Positions 7,596 through 17,376 of a stretch of 64,000 bases of DNA are shown piece by piece. Origin of the DNA: an uncultured Nitrospirota bacterium (GTDB lineage: Bacteria; Nitrospirota; Nitrospiria; Nitrospirales; UBA8639); assembly GCA_937139405.1 (NCBI GenBank), contig CAKZPV010000045.1:1-64000 (forward strand), in the 5' to 3' direction. Every line of letters starts with the position of its first letter. The stretch's first letter is position 1. The notes under the pieces were generated by a model. The model did not search any database and was not told where the DNA came from. It was given only the letters and a program-made list of their open reading frames with translations. A program made the translations under genes and the position numbers.

Positions 7596-8171
7596 ATGGC
7601 TCGCCAACATATTTTCATCCTTACGGTCTCTATTATCCTATCCGTTATTCTTGGGATCGGGATCGGTATGAAACTCTCACCGGGGCAAGGACTTCCCATT
7701 CGAGTCGTCGCTGATTACCTCCATGCTGTTCTACAAGCTGACCGCACCTTCTACACTCAACATGTGGTGGAACGAATGGAAGCCATGTTGATAGTGAATG
7801 CCACGGAAAAGTGGCGAGAAGAACGTACATTACCCCTTCCTGCACAGTTCTTTAAAGAATCCTCACGAGGACTACAGGTTCGTGGAAGGCCATTTCGATA
7901 CCGACTCGTGAGTTTGTGGCCGATTAAAGAAGAAAACTCGCCAGAGTCGGAAAATGAACGGTTAGCACTTGAGAAAGTCATGACCTACGGAGAGGTAGTG
8001 GAACAGGAAATTGAATTAGAGCAACGGAGGTATTATCAGGCCATTTTTCCGGATCGCGCTGTAAGCCGAGCCTGCATCAATTGCCATAACGCCCATGAAC
8101 GAAGCCCCAAACGCGACTTCAAACTCAACGACATTATGGGTGGATTAGAGATATTGATTCCTCTGGAATAA
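7596..8171 (+). CDS. Membrane-anchored DUF3365 (Tll0287-like) c-type haem protein
   Basis: 191 residues. An N-terminal membrane anchor (residues 5-25) is followed by a periplasmic Tll0287-like domain, often a PAS-like sensor fold. A single haem c site, CINCH, lies at C160, C163 and H164, followed by NAHERSPKRDFKLNDIMGG, the family's characteristic ending. Proteins of this type act as redox or gas sensors or small electron carriers in the periplasm. No kinase or cyclase domain is fused, so any signalling would need a partner. AGGAAGG lies about 12 nt before ATG 7596. Family fairly sure; role unknown. Confidence 0.82.
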   Translation: MARQHIFILTVSIILSVILGIGIGMKLSPGQGLPIRVVADYLHAVLQADRTFYTQHVVERMEAMLIVNATEKWREERTLPLPAQFFKESSRGLQVRGRPFRYRLVSLWPIKEENSPESENERLALEKVMTYGEVVEQEIELEQRRYYQAIFPDRAVSRACINCHNAHERSPKRDFKLNDIMGGLEILIPLE

Positions 8172-8381
8172 TATTGACCAACTTCAGGAAGCTTAGCCTG
8201 TCTATTTCTCCTTTTCTAAAAGAATCTAATCCTCAGAAAACTATCCCCCTTTTCAAATAATGCCTTTTGGGGCAACCCTGAAAATTGTGAATGCTTGAGT
8301 AAGCTGGAATTTGATCGGTAGGTTTGATGATATAACTCGGAAAGATCCTGGGCGGGAGTACTCCCAACACTAACAGTTCAA

Positions 8382-9593
8382 TCAAGCGGAAACTGTGGAA
8401 TGAGCTTTCGGTAGCGTGAAGTGAAAGGAGGTGCCTTGCCCAACCACAGAGTCCACCGATAACCGACCCCCATGTTTTTCAACAAGGTCTTTACATAGTA
8501 GCAGTCCTAACCCCGTACCTTTCTCGCCGGAAGTCCCATCTGTTGATCTTCGAGCCTTCAACTCAAATAAGCCAGCAACCATTTCAGCAGGAACACCAAC
8601 TCCCGTATCAATGACTGATATTTGAATCATTTCTCCTTGATCGACCACTTGGACTGTTACGCTTCCTTCGGCAGGAGTAAACTTAACGGCGTTGCTGATG
8701 AGATTCTGAAATATAGAATGGAGCATCGTCGAATCCGCAAACACTTCAGCGTCTGGATGCGGTTCATATACCAGATCAACCATTTTTTGTGTCGTATTCC
8801 CCTTGAAGAGGACCTGAACATTGGCCATCACAGTATCGATAGCAATATTGGCTGGCTGATATTCCAAAACTCCTAATTCAAACCGAGTGCTTTGCAAGAG
8901 ATTATCAATAAGATGTATGAATTGTTCGGCCGAAGTCAGAACCGTTTGGGAACAATCTTGCATTTCATCCTTCGTCAAGGTTTCTCCTTCTTCCACCAAA
9001 ACTCTGGAACATGCCAAGATCCCAGTAAATGGCGAGCGAAGGTCGTGGGATAAAAGGTGGAATAATTTGTTTTTACTTTCTAGAGCCTGTTGTAGCTCTT
9101 TGCTCAGACGACGAAGTTCCAATTGAGCCACGACCTGTCGAGCCAATGTTTGTAAGGCTGTTATTTGTTCAGGAGATAAAGTTCGTGGCTCACGATCAAT
9201 AGCACATAATGTCCCTATGGCCAATCCTTCTGGGGTGATAAGGGGAGCACCGGCATAAAACCGAATGTGCGGATCTCCGGTTACTAAAGGATTATCTATA
9301 AATCGCGGATCGGTGAAAGTATCAGACACCACAAACACGTCAGATTGATGAATGGCATGCGCACAAAACGCAATATCACGAGAAGTTTCCGGCGCCGGAC
9401 ATCCTACTTGAGCTTTAAACCATTGGCGATTGGGATCCACCAAACTAATAAGGGCAATAGGGGTTTGACAAATATAGGAGGCCAACTTCACAAAATCGTC
9501 ATAGACTGCTTCAGCCTCTGTGTCTAAAACATCGTATTGCAAAAGCGCTTGAATACGCGCCTCTTCATTTTTAGGGATTGCCGCAATCTGCAT
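8382..9593 (-). CDS. GAF-domain sensor histidine kinase
   Basis: 403 residues, no membrane segment, so cytoplasmic. The GAF domain spans about 20-165 and has the pattern DVLDTEAEAVYDDFVKLAS and APLITPEGLAIGTLC seen in GAF kinases that start by classifying the input with a short helical lead. A short coiled linker precedes HisKA with phospho-acceptor H183 (LLSHDLRSPF). The HATPase part has the N box FQNLISNAVKF (N301), G1 DTGVGV (329-334) and G2 GTGLGL (359-364). All catalytic motifs look intact. No cognate regulator is adjacent; the receiver-only proteins at 55-56 kb are possible but unproven partners. The 210-base gap after its stop (8172-8381) shows nothing clear. Confidence 0.92.
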   Translation of the reverse strand: MQIAAIPKNEEARIQALLQYDVLDTEAEAVYDDFVKLASYICQTPIALISLVDPNRQWFKAQVGCPAPETSRDIAFCAHAIHQSDVFVVSDTFTDPRFIDNPLVTGDPHIRFYAGAPLITPEGLAIGTLCAIDREPRTLSPEQITALQTLARQVVAQLELRRLSKELQQALESKNKLFHLLSHDLRSPFTGILACSRVLVEEGETLTKDEMQDCSQTVLTSAEQFIHLIDNLLQSTRFELGVLEYQPANIAIDTVMANVQVLFKGNTTQKMVDLVYEPHPDAEVFADSTMLHSIFQNLISNAVKFTPAEGSVTVQVVDQGEMIQISVIDTGVGVPAEMVAGLFELKARRSTDGTSGEKGTGLGLLLCKDLVEKHGGRLSVDSVVGQGTSFHFTLPKAHSTVSA

Positions 9594-9937
9594 ATAAAAT
9601 CCTTTTAGGCCTGGCGAAACCAGAGGAGGGACCTCGTTGCACTCCAGAGAAAGTTCGAAGATGTTTCTACGAGAAGAAAAAAGTTGTCTTCAATACGTTC
9701 GGAACATTGCTCTCTCACCTTGAAATAAATAATTCCAACCGTCTAGCTCGTAAAAAACGGTGTGTCTCAAAATTTATGACTAAGATTCCCGTTGCGTAAC
9801 AGGGAAGAGAATACCTTAAACACCATAGGGTCTTGTGAAACCCATTAAGAGCCGAGCAAGGAAAACCGACAAGAATAGCAATGATCAGCAAAGTTTAGTC
9901 GGCTAGGCAAAGTAGTCAGAAGAGAAGTCAACCTTCC
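9594..9937. other. Intergenic, no feature recognised
   Basis: This 344-base stretch separates the divergently transcribed histidine kinase and methyltransferase-like genes, so it should contain promoters for both. I find no convincing -35/-10 pair, sigma-54 element, RNA gene or repeat in it. Confidence 0.5.
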
Positions 9938-10741
9938 ATGAAAAAAAATCTCACGATCATACAACCACAAATTACACTTAGCGATCGATTACGATCAGGC
10001 TATCACCGATTCTGGTACGAAGCCTCACAGGCCTTGCGTTGGTCACGAGGCACCTATCGAGAAACGCCCCTTGGGACACATTCTAATCTTTCGTCCTCAC
10101 AAGGCGATCGCATTGAAGAAATGAACACTATCTATGGAATGCGTTTTGAATTGCGATACCCTCCAGAAACAAGCCTCTTCAATTATGGATACTTAGATTT
10201 ACTCGATCGTGCTCGACAAAACCTGAATTGGACCGCCCCTCAGCAACAACATGTCTGTGACGTCGGCAGCGCAAATTTTTCCTATGCAGCGGCACTCCAG
10301 GCTTTTTTTCAACCTTCGCAATTAGTAGGAACAGAGGTGGACGGACATCGATTGTATTGTAACGGTCGAAGCCGTATTGATTATGCACATGGCCATATTC
10401 AAGACCTTCCACATACGAACTATGTAGTTACGGATTACCGTCAGCACAATCAACCTGCCGACATCATCACCGCCTGGTATCCATTTGTGACACCCAAACC
10501 GCTCCTTGCCTGGCGTTTGCCGTTGAGCTTATTCGACCCGGCCTCCCTGTTTGCCCAAATCGCAAACAACTTGGTGATCGGCGGTACGTTTGTCATGGTC
10601 AACCATAGCCCCATCGAAGCCACTGTCGCCAAAAATATTGCTGAATCCACAGGCCTTGTCTGTCGAGGTCAATATGTACACGACGCTCCTCTCCGCCCTC
10701 GCACACAACCTTCCGTTCTCACCCTTTGGCATCATTCCTAA
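9938..10741 (+). CDS. Putative class I methyltransferase-like protein
   Basis: 267 residues, soluble. Residues 105-120 read HVCDVGSANFSYAAAL, a passable motif I of class I SAM methyltransferases, followed by an acidic GTEVDGHRL that could close the second strand, and NLVIGGTFVMVNHSP near 210 like the late strand of the fold. The classical GxGxG is lacking, so SAM binding is uncertain. Substrate unknown. It stands alone, without a clear Shine-Dalgarno sequence. Call rests on fold-like motifs only. Confidence 0.6.
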   Translation: MKKNLTIIQPQITLSDRLRSGYHRFWYEASQALRWSRGTYRETPLGTHSNLSSSQGDRIEEMNTIYGMRFELRYPPETSLFNYGYLDLLDRARQNLNWTAPQQQHVCDVGSANFSYAAALQAFFQPSQLVGTEVDGHRLYCNGRSRIDYAHGHIQDLPHTNYVVTDYRQHNQPADIITAWYPFVTPKPLLAWRLPLSLFDPASLFAQIANNLVIGGTFVMVNHSPIEATVAKNIAESTGLVCRGQYVHDAPLRPRTQPSVLTLWHHS

Positions 10742-10759
10742 TTTTCATGGAAATAATAC

Positions 10760-10832
10760 GGTCATCCCCATGAAAGCGGGGACCCAACCGTTTTCTCAAT
10801 CTTTCTGGATGTCTGCCAAAACGGGTATGACC
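10760..10832. repeat. Degenerate palindromic intergenic repeat
   Basis: GGTCATCCCCATGAAAGCGG at the left and a partly complementary CTGGAT...ACGGGTATGACC at the right form an imperfect 73-base dyad. It resembles the widespread GTCATTCCCGCGAAAGCGGG family of bacterial intergenic repeats, here clearly decayed. The remaining 10833-11154 contains only the ribosome site of the next gene (CTAGGAGAG). Confidence 0.6.
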
Positions 10833-11154
10833 AACATTGACTCAATAATTGTCTACTTACTCTAAGAAATTCTGAGCATCTAACCCCTCAAGTATCAGTA
10901 CAAGGGAGCCGATTATTAATGAAATAACATGAATAAACATCATTCTATTTGAGTTCAATGGGACTCAATGGACCAGTGCATGAAGCGACGGTTTCCCGCC
11001 TTCTACCAGGTCCCTGTAGCACCTAACGGATCGGATTTTCCACGGATCGATCAGTTGCAGGGGGATGGAATGACCCTAATATTGAACAGCATTGAATTTC
11101 CTTGCCTTTTGAACCAGGAGTCGAAATAAAAGGATTTTCACTAGGAGAGATTTC

Positions 11155-13890
11155 ATGAAGCTGCAAACCAAACTGATAATCGGGTCTATTCTCCTTGCCA
11201 CCGTACCCATTGGAATCGCCGGCTCGATTATCACCTGGCAAGCTAACCAAGAAGCAAAGGTGGCACTTGAAGAACAGGCCAAGAATCAGCTGACCTCAAT
11301 CAGGGAGATGAAGAAAAATCAAATCGAGGCCTACTTTCAAACGATTCGGGATCAAGTTCTCACATTTTCCAACGATCGAATGATTATTGAAGCCATGATA
11401 GGCTTCAAACCAGCATTTAACAATTTTCGAAAAGAAATCCAACCATCCGATCAGGATATCAGTTCTTGGAAGTCGAGTTTAGCCACGTATTATCGGAAAG
11501 ATTTCACAGAAGAATATGTTCGTCGCAATCCTCATCAGGATTCTCATGCCCTTTCTTATTTCCCGCATTTGGATCATGACTCCATCGCACTTCAATACCA
11601 ATATATTACGGCCAATCCTCATCCATTAGGCAGTAAAGATGAGTTATCTTTTTCGCAAGACGGCACAAGTTACAGCCAACTCCATGACCGGTATCACCCC
11701 CACATTCGGGACTTCCTGAAAAAATTTGGCTATTACGACATTTTCTTAGTGGATCCTGATTCTGGGGACATCGTGTACTCGGTCTTCAAAGAATTAGATT
11801 ATTCTACTTCATTGATTGATGGCCCTTACGCGGATACGGGAATCGGGAAGGTTTTTCAAGAGGCGAATGCCTCAGACAATTCTCAAGCTGTGACGCTCAA
11901 GGACTTTACACCCTACCCCCCGTCCTACGAAGACCCTGCGTCCTTTATCGCATCTCCTATCTTCGATGGGTCAACTAAAGTTGGGGTGCTGATTTTCCAA
12001 ATGCCAATTGACCGGATTAACGACATCATGACGAATCAAGAAAATTGGAAACAGGTCGGTCTAGGGGATTCTGGAGAAACCTATCTCATCGGCCCAGACT
12101 ATACGATGCGAAATCAAAGCCGATTTCTTCTGGAAGACAGAGCCAATTATTTGGCTGCTATCAAGGCTGTTGGTCTTCCTTCGCAAGTCATTGATCTGAT
12201 CTCAGCAAAAAACACATCCATAGGTCTCCAATCCGTTCAAACCCAAGGGACCAAGGCCGCCTTATCAGGAAAAACAGATTTCGCCATCTTTCCGGATTAT
12301 CGCCATGTGTCCGTTCTCTCTGCCTATGCCCCATTGAATATCTCAGGTTTGCATTGGGTGATTATGAGCGAAATTGACGAAGCAGAAGCCTTCTTACCGA
12401 CCGATACTCTTAATCGCAAAATTCTTGAATCGACTCTCTGGATCATAGGAATCATGTTCATTTTTTCTGTAGGCTTTGGATGGCTATTTGCTGCAAGAGC
12501 GACAAGTCCTATTCAATCCCTCCAAAAGACCATTGAATCAATTGGTGATAGCTCGCAGTCGGATAGAAGGATCGAAATCAACACCCAGGATGAAGTGGGA
12601 GCACTGGCCCGGTCCTATAACGTGCTACTTGACCGACTGCAAATAGTAAACAGACAAATGGAAAAAGCCAGTCAGAATGTGTCTAACTTAGCGAGTAAGG
12701 TAATGAGTGTTGTGGCTCCGGTGAGTAACAGTATTCACCGTCAAGCTCAAGACGCGAGGACAGTGGCTACCGCAACGGCGGAAATGTCTGACATCGTCCA
12801 TACTGTTGCTCAAAACGCACAGCACGCAGCGATATTGACTAAAGATGCTGATACCGAAGCCACGAAAGTGGATGAAGTGGTGAGCAACACAAAAACCTGC
12901 ATGTCTCGCCTAGCAGAGATCGTAGGAAACTCACAGCGGAAAGTAGTATCCCTGGCCAAGCACTCCGACCAAATTGGAGAAGTCACAAAAATAATTGACG
13001 ACATTGCGGAACAGACCAATCTCTTAGCCTTAAATGCGGCCATCGAAGCGGCACGTGCAGGGGAACAAGGCCGAGGATTCGCTGTCGTTGCGAACGAAGT
13101 TCGAAAACTTGCTGAACGAACGACCAAGTCCACGAAAGAAATCACGGAAATGATTCAGGCCATGCAAGAAGAAACCCGATCGGCTGTTGATGTAATGGAA
13201 AAAGGGACACATGAGGCCACCAACGCGATGACCCTTGCACACCAATCGAGCGAAAGCTTGAACCGAATCATCCAATCTGTCAATCAAGTCACAGATGAAA
13301 TGTCTCAAATTGCAGCAGCAACGGAAGAGCAATCAGGCACAACTGAAAAAATCAAAGGTAATATTGAAGAGGTGGCAACTGTTAGTCAACAAAACGAAAT
13401 TTCTCTCGGGACTGTGTCACGAGCCACTATGCGATTATTGGGATATGCCGCCGCTGCCCAATGGGTAGCAGCGCAAGAAGCTGGCACCCTCACTACTGAA
13501 CCAGAATTGAGTTTTGCTCGAGTGGGTTTGGATCCTGAATTTCTGGAGAAATTTTATGAAACATTCTTATTGAGTCATGTATCTATTTCGAACCTGTTAA
13601 GTCCCCATGATCGTGAAAAGCGCAAGGCACTAATGCTCACGGAAATAGTCGCGTTACTTCAATTTTGGCGAAGAGAAGAAAATGGAAAGTTAGTTTTGAA
13701 CTTTATCGGCTCAAACCACGCATGGCTTGGGATGGAACCCTCTATGTATCAATATTGGTCAGAAAGCCTAATCAACACGCTCAAACAATTTGATCCAAAA
13801 TGGTCTTCCGAATTAGAGCAAATCTGGACTCACTCCCTAAGAAGTGGCCTTGAATACCTTTCGACTCAGACGATGGCCATGAAAGCTTAA
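11155..13890 (+). CDS. Chemoreceptor (MCP) with periplasmic dCache-like sensor and C-terminal globin-like domain
   Basis: 911 residues. Membrane helix 1 at about 7-27, a large periplasmic Cache-type sensor to about 420, helix 2 near 425-447, HAMP about 448-500, then the cytoplasmic signalling coil whose hairpin tip, [19 protein letters not shown], starts near residue 620. After the coil, residues ~785-905 look like a haem globin: [14 protein letters not shown], ...[37 protein letters not shown], and [19 protein letters not shown]855 is placed where the proximal haem His of bacterial globins lies. Known globin-coupled receptors carry the globin at the N-terminus, so this order is unusual. No NWETF-like tail. 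Likely senses a small periplasmic ligand and possibly O2 or NO in the cytoplasm. AGGAGA precedes the ATG. Confidence 0.9.
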   Translation: MKLQTKLIIGSILLATVPIGIAGSIITWQANQEAKVALEEQAKNQLTSIREMKKNQIEAYFQTIRDQVLTFSNDRMIIEAMIGFKPAFNNFRKEIQPSDQDISSWKSSLATYYRKDFTEEYVRRNPHQDSHALSYFPHLDHDSIALQYQYITANPHPLGSKDELSFSQDGTSYSQLHDRYHPHIRDFLKKFGYYDIFLVDPDSGDIVYSVFKELDYSTSLIDGPYADTGIGKVFQEANASDNSQAVTLKDFTPYPPSYEDPASFIASPIFDGSTKVGVLIFQMPIDRINDIMTNQENWKQVGLGDSGETYLIGPDYTMRNQSRFLLEDRANYLAAIKAVGLPSQVIDLISAKNTSIGLQSVQTQGTKAALSGKTDFAIFPDYRHVSVLSAYAPLNISGLHWVIMSEIDEAEAFLPTDTLNRKILESTLWIIGIMFIFSVGFGWLFAARATSPIQSLQKTIESIGDSSQSDRRIEINTQDEVGALARSYNVLLDRLQIVNRQMEKASQNVSNLASKVMSVVAPVSNSIHRQAQDARTVATATAEMSDIVHTVAQNAQHAAILTKDADTEATKVDEVVSNTKTCMSRLAEIVGNSQRKVVSLAKHSDQIGEVTKIIDDIAEQTNLLALNAAIEAARAGEQGRGFAVVANEVRKLAERTTKSTKEITEMIQAMQEETRSAVDVMEKGTHEATNAMTLAHQSSESLNRIIQSVNQVTDEMSQIAAATEEQSGTTEKIKGNIEEVATVSQQNEISLGTVSRATMRLLGYAAAAQWVAAQEAGTLTTEPELSFARVGLDPEFLEKFYETFLLSHVSISNLLSPHDREKRKALMLTEIVALLQFWRREENGKLVLNFIGSNHAWLGMEPSMYQYWSESLINTLKQFDPKWSSELEQIWTHSLRSGLEYLSTQTMAMKA

Positions 13891-14033
13891 ACCTAAGAAA
13901 TATTCTCCCCATCTGCGAGTCTTTTTCTGCAGGACACGAAATTCAATAAGTGAAGTCCAACCCCAAAGGTAGAATGACCCCATATATCTCGGGGGAATGA
14001 AATCACGACAATGAAAAGATTTTTGAGAAATGA

Positions 14034-15284
14034 TTAACCCGTGGGCAGAAGTGGATGTTCTAGGAACACGGAATGAGGGAACTTTGCACCGGTTTCGGTA
14101 TGACGCAATGTGCGTTTCAGCACAAAATCAAAAAGCAAGGGATTATAGTCATAGATTTCATTGAGCGATTCTCGCTCTTGAGCAGTAATGTACCCTGAAG
14201 ATTCTAGGGTTCTGGTCTGAATCACAATGTTGACCGCAGGCAAAGGGTAATCACTTCCATTAATGAGTTGGGAATGGATAGCCGTATTCGCCAAGACTGT
14301 GTTGAGGTGGTCTTTTCGATTATCCTGAGTCAATGCCGAGATATCTGCAAATAACAATTTCTTGTATTGAGGTTCTTCCAGCATTTGAATAGCCACATCA
14401 ATATAGGGAGTGCCAGGTCGGCAAATGTTGGCATCTTCTTCTTGACATTCACCCAGGCTCGCAACATGCGCCATAACGACTTTCACCCCTATATCTAGAG
14501 CCTTTCGTAAGAATAAGGGATTTCCTAAATTCTGGAATTCTTCGGCTTCAGTGGCCTTTTCATCACCAGTATGTGAGATAAGTACCATGTCATACTTGCG
14601 CATGATCTCGTAATAAGCTTCGAGTTTGTCCTTCATCGTTTCCGATGCGGGATGAATACCCATCGCATTGGGCAGCCACTTCACGAATCGCACACCCTGT
14701 TCGGCGTACCGTTGTAGGATTGTGGTTGCGTCATTTCGATAGGGATGGATTGATACAATAGGAAAAAAGAATTCTGGGTCCTCCTGGACAATCTTCATGA
14801 CATACTCATTAGGCACATGAAAAGTCGTGAGCAACGGGTCGGGTTGTCCTTGTTCATTATGAAAATAATCGAATGCCATAATGCCAAACTTGCCAGGATG
14901 AGGCATATTCTGGATAAGATCCTTGAGTCGAGTAAGGTATTGCGCATCGGCCTGTTCCTCATCCGTAATGACCGCGGAACTTTTATAGACCTCAAATTGA
15001 ATATAATGAATCAATCCATTCCAAGGTGATTGCCAGCCTTCGTTCACAAAGGTGCCATTCAGTTCGGTATTCATCCCCAATATATGTGTGTGGTAATCTC
15101 GCCGCGCTGATGGTTCAATGTCTTCGAATGCTTGATCCATGAGCGCTCTTGCCTCTGCGCTCAAATTCTTTTGCAAGTCGTCGGGGTCATATTCAAACGC
15201 ACCCCCGACCATGTTACACCCAACCCACAACCCACTCCCCACTAGAACCAGCATCAAGGAGACACCTCGTACAATATAGAGCAT
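14034..15284 (-). CDS. Amidohydrolase-type metal-dependent hydrolase, probable lipoprotein
   Basis: About 416 residues from ATG 15284; the frame also allows a TTG start at 15320. The shorter start gives a signal peptide ending in GLWVGC, with Cys23 as a possible lipid-attachment site. The body is a TIM-barrel amidohydrolase: DYHTHILG as the first metal-binding strand, VSIHPYR, KWLPNAMGIHP, LISHTGDE, KVVMAHVASLGEC and NGSDYPLPA with the late Asp. These correspond to the Amidohydrolase_2 family (decarboxylases, lactonases and relatives). Substrate unknown. It probably acts at the periplasmic face. It could be co-transcribed with the TPR protein upstream on the same strand (69-nt gap). Confidence 0.8.
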   Translation of the reverse strand: MLYIVRGVSLMLVLVGSGLWVGCNMVGGAFEYDPDDLQKNLSAEARALMDQAFEDIEPSARRDYHTHILGMNTELNGTFVNEGWQSPWNGLIHYIQFEVYKSSAVITDEEQADAQYLTRLKDLIQNMPHPGKFGIMAFDYFHNEQGQPDPLLTTFHVPNEYVMKIVQEDPEFFFPIVSIHPYRNDATTILQRYAEQGVRFVKWLPNAMGIHPASETMKDKLEAYYEIMRKYDMVLISHTGDEKATEAEEFQNLGNPLFLRKALDIGVKVVMAHVASLGECQEEDANICRPGTPYIDVAIQMLEEPQYKKLLFADISALTQDNRKDHLNTVLANTAIHSQLINGSDYPLPAVNIVIQTRTLESSGYITAQERESLNEIYDYNPLLFDFVLKRTLRHTETGAKFPHSVFLEHPLLPTG

Positions 15285-15352
15285 CTTTTTCAAGGAGAGA
15301 AGAATCTGATAGGTGGTCAATTTTTGTTACCCATTAGGAAAATTTTCTGCTG

Positions 15353-15670
15353 TTACCCCAACGTTTGAATTAAGGCGCGCATTTCAGGTACTAGATCTCC
15401 GCCGCCATTAGATCGACCCGACAGCGCTGCATCAATGCCCGCATTTAAGACAGCTTTCGCTTCGTCTTTTTGATTGATCCCTGCCAACGCTCGGCCCAAC
15501 GCAAAATGCGACGCCACATGCACAGGATCGAGCTCCACGGCCACCCTCAGGTGCTCAGCCGCTTCTTCCAAGTTCTCGCCTGTTTGGAGAATTTTATCCC
15601 CTAACCCATATCGCCCAAGAAACCCATCGGGTTTCTTTGCCACCATCTGTCGAAATACTTCAATATCCAT
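15353..15670 (-). CDS. Small tetratricopeptide-repeat protein
   Basis: 105 residues, no signal peptide. Residues ~34-70 contain two helical pairs of TPR type (AAEHLRVAVELDPVHVASHF then ALGRALAGINQKDEAKAVLN). Similar short TPR proteins act as protein-protein adaptors; no partner is evident. AGGAGG lies 11 nt before the ATG at 15670. It precedes the amidohydrolase lipoprotein gene on the same strand. Confidence 0.78.
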   Translation of the reverse strand: MDIEVFRQMVAKKPDGFLGRYGLGDKILQTGENLEEAAEHLRVAVELDPVHVASHFALGRALAGINQKDEAKAVLNAGIDAALSGRSNGGGDLVPEMRALIQTLG

Positions 15671-15843
15671 GCTCTCGCTTGCCTCCTAGAAAAATGAATC
15701 AAAACTGGTTAACACCTTAACATCGCTTGGAAGGAATCAGCCAGACAACTTGCACTCGCGCATCCTGAGTGAACTTGGCTTATGAACAGTAGATTCTGCT
15801 TTGATATTAGTGGAAAGTCTTAAGAAAAATCGGTATTCTGCAC

Positions 15844-16329
15844 ATGGCTCATATGATTCAGATGAAAGGGAGGTCGAGAAAAACTTTAGAAATCGCTCAG
15901 CCCTCATTCATTGCAGCCTTGACACAAAACATGGCCTGTTTAGGAACCAAGAATTTCCCACTCATTCTCTTTGCCTCAAGTCTTCTCCTTTCTTGCGCAG
16001 AAAATGAACTCTCTCACATGACGCAAATCCAACTTCTGTCCGCCATCGAAAAGAATGCTGCACCCACGATTGTGGATGTTCGCTCGGAAAGTGAGTATCA
16101 AACAGGCCACGTGCCGGGTGCTTTGCATCTACCCTTTTATGCCATTTGGACCCGTCACGCTGAGATCAAGAGAAAAACTGATGACCCAATAATTCTGTAT
16201 TGTGAACACGGACCTCGGGCTGGAATCGCGAAGTTTGCATTCTGGACATTAGGTTACACCAATCTCGCCTACTTGGAGGGCCACATGGCCGGTTGGAAGG
16301 AACGGGAACTACCTATGAGGAAAATATAA
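15844..16329 (+). CDS. Rhodanese-domain protein, probably exported lipoprotein
   Basis: Up to 161 residues. A rhodanese domain covers ~55-158: TIVDVRSESEYQTGHVPGAL, then the active-site loop YCEHGPRAG with catalytic C120. A hydrophobic stretch ending ILFASSLLLSC suggests lipid attachment at C51, with the true start probably at M30 (ATG 15931), which puts the signal peptide at the N-terminus. No start has a good ribosome site, so the 5' end is uncertain. Single-domain rhodaneses move sulfane sulfur or bind oxyanions; a surface location would suggest sulfur or arsenate/thiosulfate handling, which is speculation. Confidence 0.82.
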   Translation: MAHMIQMKGRSRKTLEIAQPSFIAALTQNMACLGTKNFPLILFASSLLLSCAENELSHMTQIQLLSAIEKNAAPTIVDVRSESEYQTGHVPGALHLPFYAIWTRHAEIKRKTDDPIILYCEHGPRAGIAKFAFWTLGYTNLAYLEGHMAGWKERELPMRKI

Positions 16330-16436
16330 GCAAGACACCTGAGTCAATGAAATGTACACCACAATCATCGCGAACCTTGGCTATGGTTTCAACAATAAAT
16401 CATGACCATGAATAAAGTATTTCTCTGGGATTTTCT

Positions 16437-16673
16437 ATGAGATTTTTTCCTAACACATTCCTCACGCTACTCATTCGCCTCGGGTTCTTGTGGCCCCTCT
16501 TCTTCATCATTCTCATCAGCTGCTCATGGGAAGAAGTCAAACAAGGAGGCTATCAAACCTTGCAAGAGTCCCAAACCCAACGCTGCCTCGATAATCCTTC
16601 TCGCCAACCAGCAGACTGTTTAAACCAACCATCGTACGACACCTATAAAAAACAGAAGAAAGAAACACCTTAA
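16437..16673 (+). CDS. Small lipoprotein of unknown function
   Basis: 78 residues. A long N-terminal hydrophobic segment ends in FFIILISC, a good lipobox with Cys29, followed by SWEEVKQGGYQTLQESQ and a basic tail. Short lipoproteins with this C-W-E-x-x-K beginning recur next to unrelated genes in Gram-negative bacteria; function unknown. It follows the rhodanese lipoprotein by about 110 nt on the same strand. Confidence 0.65.
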   Translation: MRFFPNTFLTLLIRLGFLWPLFFIILISCSWEEVKQGGYQTLQESQTQRCLDNPSRQPADCLNQPSYDTYKKQKKETP

Positions 16674-16748
16674 CCACTTCCTGAACTTCGGTTATTGAAT
16701 AAGAGAACTTGGCACTCAATTTTACTTCTTTGCCCAAATGATCGGTTA

Positions 16749-17282
16749 TCACCTCTGCTCCACTTGTGATTTGAGTTTTGACAGACCACGTTCAAACATA
16801 GTTCCGATCATCGAATCCATGGTCATGGCTAAATAGCCTCCCAAAATGGGCATGTTCATATCGCCTTGCATGCTCCAGGTCACTTTTGTCATATTCTCAG
16901 CCAAAGACTTATAGAGCATGGCACTTTTGCATTGATACTTCCCTTGATCAAAGAAGAGATCATATGCAATGCCCTTCTCTGGTGATGACATGGTCAAGAT
17001 CAACGACCCACCACCCTCGCGGTCCATCCAAGATTGGTTGGCTCCAACTCCAGATGTAATCTCTCCATAGGTGGTGACAATTTCCGGATCCTCTTCCTTC
17101 CATGGTGCCCATACATCCCATTTTTTTAAATCTCCAACATATGCATGAATGGCCTCGGGTTTGGCCTGAATCTCAATGGTACGACTCAGGCTATACTTTG
17201 TCGGCAGAACCATGCCTCCGACCACAAAGACAATAAGTACCGAAACAAAAAGGACGCCAATTCGCCGAATCCAAGATTTCAT
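16749..17282 (-). CDS. SRPBCC / polyketide-cyclase-like protein with N-terminal membrane anchor
   Basis: 177 residues from ATG 17282, chosen over an upstream in-frame codon because GGAGG lies 9 nt before it. An N-terminal membrane helix (about 5-27) is followed by an SRPBCC helix-grip fold: SRTIEIQAKPEAIHAYVGDL, WDVWAPWKEEDPEI, and a C-terminal long helix with MFERGLSKLKSQVE. Such proteins bind hydrophobic ligands; the ligand here is unknown. Stands alone. Confidence 0.78.
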   Translation of the reverse strand: MKSWIRRIGVLFVSVLIVFVVGGMVLPTKYSLSRTIEIQAKPEAIHAYVGDLKKWDVWAPWKEEDPEIVTTYGEITSGVGANQSWMDREGGGSLILTMSSPEKGIAYDLFFDQGKYQCKSAMLYKSLAENMTKVTWSMQGDMNMPILGGYLAMTMDSMIGTMFERGLSKLKSQVEQR

Positions 17283-17376
17283 AAGGTCGGCCCTCCATGA
17301 GGATAAATACTTCATCCCCTCTAGAAATAATCCTGAATAGGCACACCGCTGGACGTGTCACATTTCTGGAATGGAT

